A stretch of DNA of 64,000 nucleotides from Massilia soli (GTDB lineage Bacteria > Pseudomonadota > Gammaproteobacteria > Burkholderiales > Burkholderiaceae_D). Below the pieces are notes generated by a model. That model did no database searches. It was not told the origin of the DNA and saw only the letters and a program-made list of their open reading frames with translations. Positions 63,303 through 64,000 of the stretch are shown piece after piece. The position numbers were made by a program, and so were the translations under genes. The DNA is taken from the NCBI RefSeq assembly GCF_016809835.1, contig NZ_JAFBIL020000001.1, positions 682,001 to 746,000 of the forward strand, given 5' to 3'. Position 1 is the stretch's first letter; every line of letters begins with the position of its first letter.

Positions 63303-64000
63303 ATGACAGAACCTCACGCAAGCAAGATTGCACAACTTCCAGTTTTCGCCGAAGCGGCTTTACAGTCCTATCCTACCGCAACCCTGTATGTCGTGGCGAC
63401 ACCGATTGGCAATGTCACCGACATAACGCTGCGCGCGCTGCACCTGCTGTCGATTGCCGACGTGATCGCCTGCGAAGATACCCGCAACAGTTCAAAACTG
63501 ATGAGCCGGTTCGGCTTGTCGGTGCCGATGATCGCCGCCCACCAGCACAACGAGCGCGAAGTGGCCGACAAGCTGATCGCGCGCCTGCTCAAGGGCGAGC
63601 GGGTGGCGCTGATCTCCGACGCCGGCACGCCGGCCGTGTCCGACCCGGGCGCGCGCATCGTCGACGCGGTGCTGGCGGCCGGCCTGCGCGTGCTGCCGCT
63701 GCCGGGCCCGTCGGCCGCGATCACCGCCTTGTCTGCCAGCGGCCTGGTCAATGACCGGTTCTCGTTCATCGGTTTCTTGCCAGCCAAGGCCAAGCAGCGC
63801 GAGAACATGCTGCGCGGCCTGCTGACCGAAAGCGCCACCATGGTGTTCTACGAGGCGCCGCACCGCATTCTCGACTGCGTCGGCGCGCTGGCGGAGGTGT
63901 TCGAGCCGACCCGGCAGGTGGTGTTCGCGCGCGAGCTGACCAAGCTGTTCGAAGAAATCCACCGCTGCCCGTTGTCGGACGCGATTGCCTGGGTGAAGGC
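63303..64000 (+). CDS. rsmI: 16S rRNA 2'-O-methyltransferase RsmI (cut by window end)
   Basis: The frame starts at the ATG at 63303 and runs past the window end; 232 residues are visible. RsmI methylates C1402 of 16S rRNA using S-adenosylmethionine. The N-terminal LYVVATPIGNVTDITLRAL, CEDTRNSSKL, ALISDAGTPAVSDPG and LPLPGPSAAITAL segments are diagnostic. The lpoA start is only 11 bases away on the other strand, so the promoters overlap. Confidence 0.95.
   Translation, partial: MTEPHASKIAQLPVFAEAALQSYPTATLYVVATPIGNVTDITLRALHLLSIADVIACEDTRNSSKLMSRFGLSVPMIAAHQHNEREVADKLIARLLKGERVALISDAGTPAVSDPGARIVDAVLAAGLRVLPLPGPSAAITALSASGLVNDRFSFIGFLPAKAKQRENMLRGLLTESATMVFYEAPHRILDCVGALAEVFEPTRQVVFARELTKLFEEIHRCPLSDAIAWVK

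Overview
The window comes from a GC-rich beta-proteobacterium, most likely an Oxalobacteraceae member (Massilia/Duganella/Telluria type). The evidence is the block dolP-diaA-yraN-lpoA next to a divergent rsmI, the order DUF493-lipB-lipA, and glucan-utilisation loci with TonB receptors, SapC and flavin halogenases. No rRNA, tRNA or CRISPR array was recognised.

Region 1 (1-1848): the 3' end of a type I restriction hsdR gene followed by a YgjP-type metallopeptidase gene. Region 2 (about 1.9-17 kb): a visibly AT-richer accessory island. It starts with two 25-bp imperfect direct repeats that look like transposase-binding sites. These are followed by a tightly overlapping Tn7-type operon tnsA-tnsB-tnsC-tnsD, a short protein resembling the N-terminal half of TnsE, and a 137-aa protein of unknown function. 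The cargo is an HAD-fold protein, a Hachiman anti-phage pair (HamA nuclease and HamB helicase, on the opposite strand) and a solitary PD-(D/E)XK-like nuclease. There are no cas genes, so this is not a CRISPR-associated transposon. The far (left) end could not be located.

Region 3 (17.3-31 kb): an ArsR-controlled flavoprotein-MFS pair with three matching 18-bp operators, a PQQ-type sugar dehydrogenase lipoprotein with a DUF2231 membrane partner, KfrA-like and NsrR-like regulators, a DUF1287 protein, a secreted alpha/beta hydrolase, ArsN2, a TonB receptor and a DUF808 membrane protein. Region 4 (31-36.6 kb): an orphan BrnA-like protein, HU, a LysE exporter, a large FecR/DUF6600 protein and the lipoate genes.

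Region 5 (36.7-57.3 kb): a beta-glucan utilisation regulon. Four near-identical palindromes (GGAAACGTTTCC type) stand before a GH16 glucanase, a TonB receptor, the operon GH1-bglX-glk-sugar MFS, and an ABC sugar importer followed by a LacI-family regulator. The inferred flow is: GH16 cuts polymer outside, the TonB receptor brings oligosaccharides across the outer membrane, periplasmic GH3 trims them, the ABC and MFS systems import the products, and GH1 plus glucokinase feed glycolysis. Between these lies a run of two flavin-dependent halogenases, SapC and a cupin/JmjC protein. Region 6 (57.4-64 kb): housekeeping genes, including a Suv3-type RNA helicase, a thioesterase, a TlpA-like thioredoxin, dolP, diaA, yraN, lpoA and the start of rsmI.
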